Assembly (NCBI GenBank): GCA_947383215.1
Contig: CANDCP010000018.1
Coordinates: forward strand, 1 to 52,230
Reading direction: 5' to 3'
Length of the DNA stretch: 52,230 bases
Source of the DNA: an uncultured Roseburia sp.
GTDB lineage: Bacteria > Bacillota > Clostridia > Lachnospirales > Lachnospiraceae
Shown in pieces: positions 49,427 through 52,230 of this stretch. Positions within the stretch are counted from its first letter, which is position 1; the number at the start of each line of letters is the position of its first letter. The translations under genes were made by a program, and so were the position numbers. The notes below the pieces were generated by a model. It saw only the letters and a program-made list of their open reading frames with translations, did not search any database and had not been told where the DNA came from.

Positions 49427-50758
49427 ATGTCTAAGATATCTGTGATTTTGCCGTGTCTGAATGTGGTAGAATATATCGTCCCGTGTCTGGACAGCGTCGT
49501 AGGGCAGACGTATCAGGATTTAGAGATTTTGGTTGTGGACGCGGGTTCAACCGACGGAACGCTTGCGCTTGTAGAAAAATATGCGGACAGGGATTCGCGT
49601 ATCCGGCTGATCCATTCGGAGAAAAAAAGCTATGGATATCAGGTGAATTTAGGGCTTAGCGCGGCGAGCGGGGAGTATATCGGATTTGTCGACACGGACG
49701 ATATGCTCGTATGCGACGCGTATGAAGTATTGTGCGGCGAGCTGGAAAAGAATGGGCTTGATTATGTCAAAGGGTATGCGAGAATGTTCTGGGAGATGCC
49801 GGATCGGACGCGCGGCGAATTTGATATCGCAAATTTTTTTCTGGAGGATGGGACTTTGGGCCGGGTGGTGGAGCCGTGCCGGATGCCGGAGCTGGTTGTG
49901 AAGGATCATTTTTTATGGCTTGGCTTGTATACCAAAAAGCTGTTGGAGCAGGTGCGGCTGAATGAGACGCCGGGGGCCGCGTTCCAGGACCAGGGCTTTT
50001 GCCTGCAGGTATTTTTGAATTCCCACAGGGCAATGTATATCGACAAGGCAGTGTATCTGTACCGCCAGGACAATGCGGCTTCTTCTACATATAACAGGAA
50101 CGGGATGCGGTATATCCGGGACGAGTACGGTTTGAACCTTCGTTTTCTGGATGGAAAAGGAAAACCCTGGTATTCCTGTTTTTATGAGCGGTTCTTGGAC
50201 CAGTGCCGGGGAAGGTTTGACGTCATGGCGTTATCGGGAGCGTTTTGGACCGAGGCGCATGCAGATATCATGGCGCTGCGTGAGATGGCGGAGGATGCGG
50301 TTGCGCAGGGGTATCTGTCCAAAGAGACGCTGTGCGCGGAAAAATGGAAGTGTCTGGAGTTGTTTTTAAGAGAGCCAGAGGAGCTCTATGCGTATGATAG
50401 AGAGCGCTGCGTACAGCGCGAGAATGCGCTTGATGCGTTTTGGGGCGCGATCGGGGAGGAGGAAGTTGTGATTGTCGGCTGTGGAAGATGGGGAAGCCTT
50501 CTCGTCTATTTATTAAAAAAACATGGATTGAAGGTGGCGGCATTCTGCGATAATAACGAAAAGCTGTGGGGACAGACGCGGGATAATCTAAACGTCTTGT
50601 CCCTTCGGGACGCGTTTGCACAGTATGGGGACGCGCAGTTTGTGATTGCCAGTAAATTCCATTCCGGGGAATTGGAGAGGCAGCTTATAGAGATGGGCGT
50701 CTCCAAAGAAAAGATACGGATTTATACGTTGGGGTCAAGTGCGGAATTATTAAGATAG
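49427..50758 (+). CDS. GT2 glycosyltransferase with C-terminal Rossmann module, third
   Basis: This 443-residue protein has a GT2 domain ('ISVILPCLNVVEYIVPCLDSVVGQTYQDLEILVVDAGSTDGTLALVEKY' and 'GEYIGFVDTDDMLVCDAYEVL'). A region at about 250-340 is specific to this type, and a C-terminal Rossmann-like module follows at about 344-440 ('EVVIVGCGRWGSLLVYLLKKHGLKVAAFCDNNEK', 'AQFVIASKFHSGELERQLIEMG'). The GT2 sequence with VDAGSTDG in place of VDDGSTDG is also seen in the truncated gene at the window end. SD AAGGGGGTTTTT precedes the ATG. It transfers an unknown sugar. Confidence 0.87.
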   Translation: MSKISVILPCLNVVEYIVPCLDSVVGQTYQDLEILVVDAGSTDGTLALVEKYADRDSRIRLIHSEKKSYGYQVNLGLSAASGEYIGFVDTDDMLVCDAYEVLCGELEKNGLDYVKGYARMFWEMPDRTRGEFDIANFFLEDGTLGRVVEPCRMPELVVKDHFLWLGLYTKKLLEQVRLNETPGAAFQDQGFCLQVFLNSHRAMYIDKAVYLYRQDNAASSTYNRNGMRYIRDEYGLNLRFLDGKGKPWYSCFYERFLDQCRGRFDVMALSGAFWTEAHADIMALREMAEDAVAQGYLSKETLCAEKWKCLELFLREPEELYAYDRERCVQRENALDAFWGAIGEEEVVIVGCGRWGSLLVYLLKKHGLKVAAFCDNNEKLWGQTRDNLNVLSLRDAFAQYGDAQFVIASKFHSGELERQLIEMGVSKEKIRIYTLGSSAELLR

Positions 50759-50786
50759 CATGTTTCTGGGAAAGAGAGTGTAGGAA

Positions 50787-52088
50787 ATGGCGGTTAAATT
50801 AGATGAGATATGGAGTGCGTGCGAAGGGAAAAAGCATATCTATATCTATGGAGCGGGAAAGAATGCCGGACAAATGTATTGTTTTTTAGAGCAAAATCAG
50901 GTTAAGGTGCAGGGGTTCGTCGTCTCGGACCTGTCGGGAAACCCGAAGGAACTGTTCGGGCGCTCGGTGGTGGATGTGGATTCCTTTTCGGATGAGGAGG
51001 AATTTCTGATTTTTGTTCCCGTATGGAGGGTCAGCAGGGCATATCGGGAGATTTTTGCGTGTCTGATCCGCAGGCAGATTCACAATGTATATTTCTTATC
51101 GGCTGAAATGCTGGAGTATATAAAGAAAGAGGATTTGTCTTACCGGAAAGAGCGCCTCTTTGGGACGGGGATGTATTTCCTGAGGAAGGATGTGCCGGTG
51201 GAGGCCGGCCACAATGTTTTTGCGATGCGGGGCGGGGGCAACGAGGAGTATCACTGGCGTTTTTCCCAGAAGATGCTGGATAAGCCGATTCCGGATTTTG
51301 CCTGCGATATGTTTGCGGGCCGATCCGCCCTCGAGGAGTTCGAGGAACAGTATGGGAAATACCATGTGTTACAGGGGAGGACGCCGGCGGCCGGCGATGA
51401 AAACGCCTCTTACGCCGTTTATATGGCCCGCAGCCATGTGGACCGGGCGGTTTTGCCCGGGGAGCTTCCGTCGTGGGTGATCCCGATACAGGTGGGGGCC
51501 GCGCTTACGGATGAGGATATCGCCGGGGTGAAGGACAATACCGGGGATCATATATCGGAGCGAAACGGAAATTATTCGGAGTGTACCGCCATTTACTGGA
51601 TGTGGAAAAATGCGCCGAAGACGGATTATATCGGGCTGTGTCATTACCGGCGGCATTTTGACTTGGAGGAAGCCGGGATTTTTGAGTTAGGACAAAGGGA
51701 GATCGACGTCCTTGTTACCTCGCCGAGCTTTGTGTATGAGACGGTCAAAGCCTTTTTTTCGGATATGGCGCCGAAAGAGGATATGGATGTTCTTTTGGAT
51801 GTGATAGAAGAGCGCCGGCCGCAATACCGTTCGTCGGCAAACGCGTTTTTTGCATCCAGGTTCTATCCGCCCTGCAACCTGTTTGTTATGAAATACGACC
51901 TTTTTATGGAATACTGTGAATTTTTGTTTTCCGTCACATTTGGAATAGAGGACTATTATAACCGTATTGGCTTTCACCGAACAGACCGCTATATGGGATA
52001 TCTCGTGGAATGTCTGCTGGGGATTTTTTTGATGAAAAACAAAGAGCGACTCAAGATTGCCTATACGGATATGCGTTTTTACATATAG
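50787..52088 (+). CDS. Rossmann module + DUF4422 glycosyltransferase-like protein
   Basis: This 433-residue protein has an N-terminal Rossmann-like module (about 12-110: 'HIYIYGAGKNAGQMYCFLEQNQVKVQGFVVSDL', 'EFLIFVPVWRVSRAYREIF'). From about residue 205 a DUF4422 domain follows: 'VYMARSHVDRAVLPGELPSWVIPIQVGAALT', 'DHISERNGNYSECTAIYWMWKNAPKTDYIGLCHYRRHFDL' and a Tyr/Phe-rich C-terminus. DUF4422 proteins are probable glycosyltransferases of capsule/LPS clusters; their donor is unknown. Between the two domains (about 115-205) is a segment with no recognised match. SD GTAGGAA is moderate. Confidence 0.72.
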   Translation: MAVKLDEIWSACEGKKHIYIYGAGKNAGQMYCFLEQNQVKVQGFVVSDLSGNPKELFGRSVVDVDSFSDEEEFLIFVPVWRVSRAYREIFACLIRRQIHNVYFLSAEMLEYIKKEDLSYRKERLFGTGMYFLRKDVPVEAGHNVFAMRGGGNEEYHWRFSQKMLDKPIPDFACDMFAGRSALEEFEEQYGKYHVLQGRTPAAGDENASYAVYMARSHVDRAVLPGELPSWVIPIQVGAALTDEDIAGVKDNTGDHISERNGNYSECTAIYWMWKNAPKTDYIGLCHYRRHFDLEEAGIFELGQREIDVLVTSPSFVYETVKAFFSDMAPKEDMDVLLDVIEERRPQYRSSANAFFASRFYPPCNLFVMKYDLFMEYCEFLFSVTFGIEDYYNRIGFHRTDRYMGYLVECLLGIFLMKNKERLKIAYTDMRFYI

Positions 52089-52100
52089 ATCGGAGGAACT

Positions 52101-52230
52101 ATGCCAAAAGTATCAATTCTAATGCCGTCCTTAAATGTCGCGCCCTATATCCGGGAGTGTATCGAGAGCGTGCTGTGCCAGACGCTGGAGGATATCGAGA
52201 TTTTATGCGTGGACGCGGGCTCGACGGACG
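52101..52230 (+). CDS. GT2 glycosyltransferase, 5' part only (runs off the window)
   Basis: The start ATG at 52101 is preceded by CGGAGGAACT. The visible 43 residues, 'PKVSILMPSLNVAPYIRECIESVL' then 'DIEILCVDAGSTDG', are the beginning of a GT2 family glycosyltransferase. The VDAGSTDG motif is shared with the gene at 49427, so these two look like close relatives. The island therefore continues past the window. Confidence 0.85.
   Translation, partial: MPKVSILMPSLNVAPYIRECIESVLCQTLEDIEILCVDAGSTD

Noticed and set aside
21502-52230. Flagellin glycosylation island
   Set aside because: DUF115 and pseudaminate-like genes would allow it, but no flagellin or flagellar gene is seen in the window.
1-52230. 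CRISPR arrays, tRNA/rRNA genes, insertion sequences, phage genes
   Set aside because: No repeat-spacer pattern, tRNA cloverleaf, rRNA block, transposase or integrase was recognised anywhere in the window.

Overview
The window is bacterial, with every convincing gene on the + strand. It looks like a gut-type Clostridia genome, probably Lachnospiraceae-like. The reasons are AGGAGG-type ribosome binding sites, some TTG/GTG starts, Bacillota-style intrinsic terminators, an anaerobic (cbi) cobalamin route, and a surface protein with Lys-rich Fn3/Big-type C-terminal repeats. This placement is an inference; there is no rRNA or other marker gene in view.

Region 1 (1-1380) is the 3' end of a repeat-containing secreted or surface protein, followed by a hairpin. 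Region 2 (1417-20685) is a cobalamin operon. It has an extended -10 promoter, a cobalamin riboswitch (1464-1638), and an expression platform in which a 13-bp antiterminator competes with a terminator. The genes are cbiQ-O-M-N (cobalt ECF transporter), cbiK, cbiL, cbiD, cbiF, cbiG, cbiH, a cbiJ-cbiE-cbiT fusion, a cbiA-cobT fusion, cobU, cobS, a short CobU-like gene, cobC, cbiB, cobD and a cbiP-cbiC fusion. Together they cover cobalt uptake, corrin ring synthesis from a precorrin-2/sirohydrochlorin-level precursor, amidation, aminopropanol attachment and nucleotide-loop assembly. The adenosyltransferase (btuR/cobA type), the sirohydrochlorin-making genes and a lower-ligand synthesis gene are not in view.

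Region 3 (20686-21501) holds a small PAS-domain gene, a ribosome-binding site plus about ten codons that look like the decapitated start of another gene, a possible promoter, and a roughly 150-nt leader with three hairpins, the last a terminator. Region 4 (21502 to the window end, and beyond it) is a glycan-biosynthesis island of about 30 kb, tightly packed and apparently one transcription unit.

The island seems to combine three chemistries. (a) CDP-activated alcohols and phosphodiesters: a glycerophosphotransferase-like protein fused to a propeller-like domain, a cytidylyltransferase-oxidoreductase fusion, a GDPD-type phosphodiesterase, a LicD transferase, and a LicC-like nucleotidyltransferase fused to a PLP aminotransferase. 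(b) A pseudaminic/nonulosonic-acid-like route: PseC-, PseF/SpsF-, PseB-, RfbD-, NeuB/PseI- and PseH-like genes plus an aldo/keto reductase, with no recognisable PseG. (c) A less familiar module, present as two paralogous pairs, of a DRE-TIM (HMG-CoA lyase-like) aldolase followed directly by an acylneuraminate-type cytidylyltransferase. The first pair is joined to a split transketolase, a methyltransferase and a KdsC-like phosphatase. Module (c) is the best candidate for undescribed biology: it could make and CMP-activate an unusual ulosonic acid.

Three CMP-sugar synthetase-like genes are matched by three plausible CMP-sugar users: two DUF115 proteins that resemble GT42/Maf enzymes, and one KpsC/S-like protein. 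Three complete GT2 glycosyltransferases, one truncated GT2 at the window edge and a DUF4422 protein would build the rest of the chain. Eight of the island's proteins carry the same kind of small Rossmann-like module, fused to four or five unrelated catalytic domains. No function in module (c) or in the Rossmann modules is proven from sequence alone.
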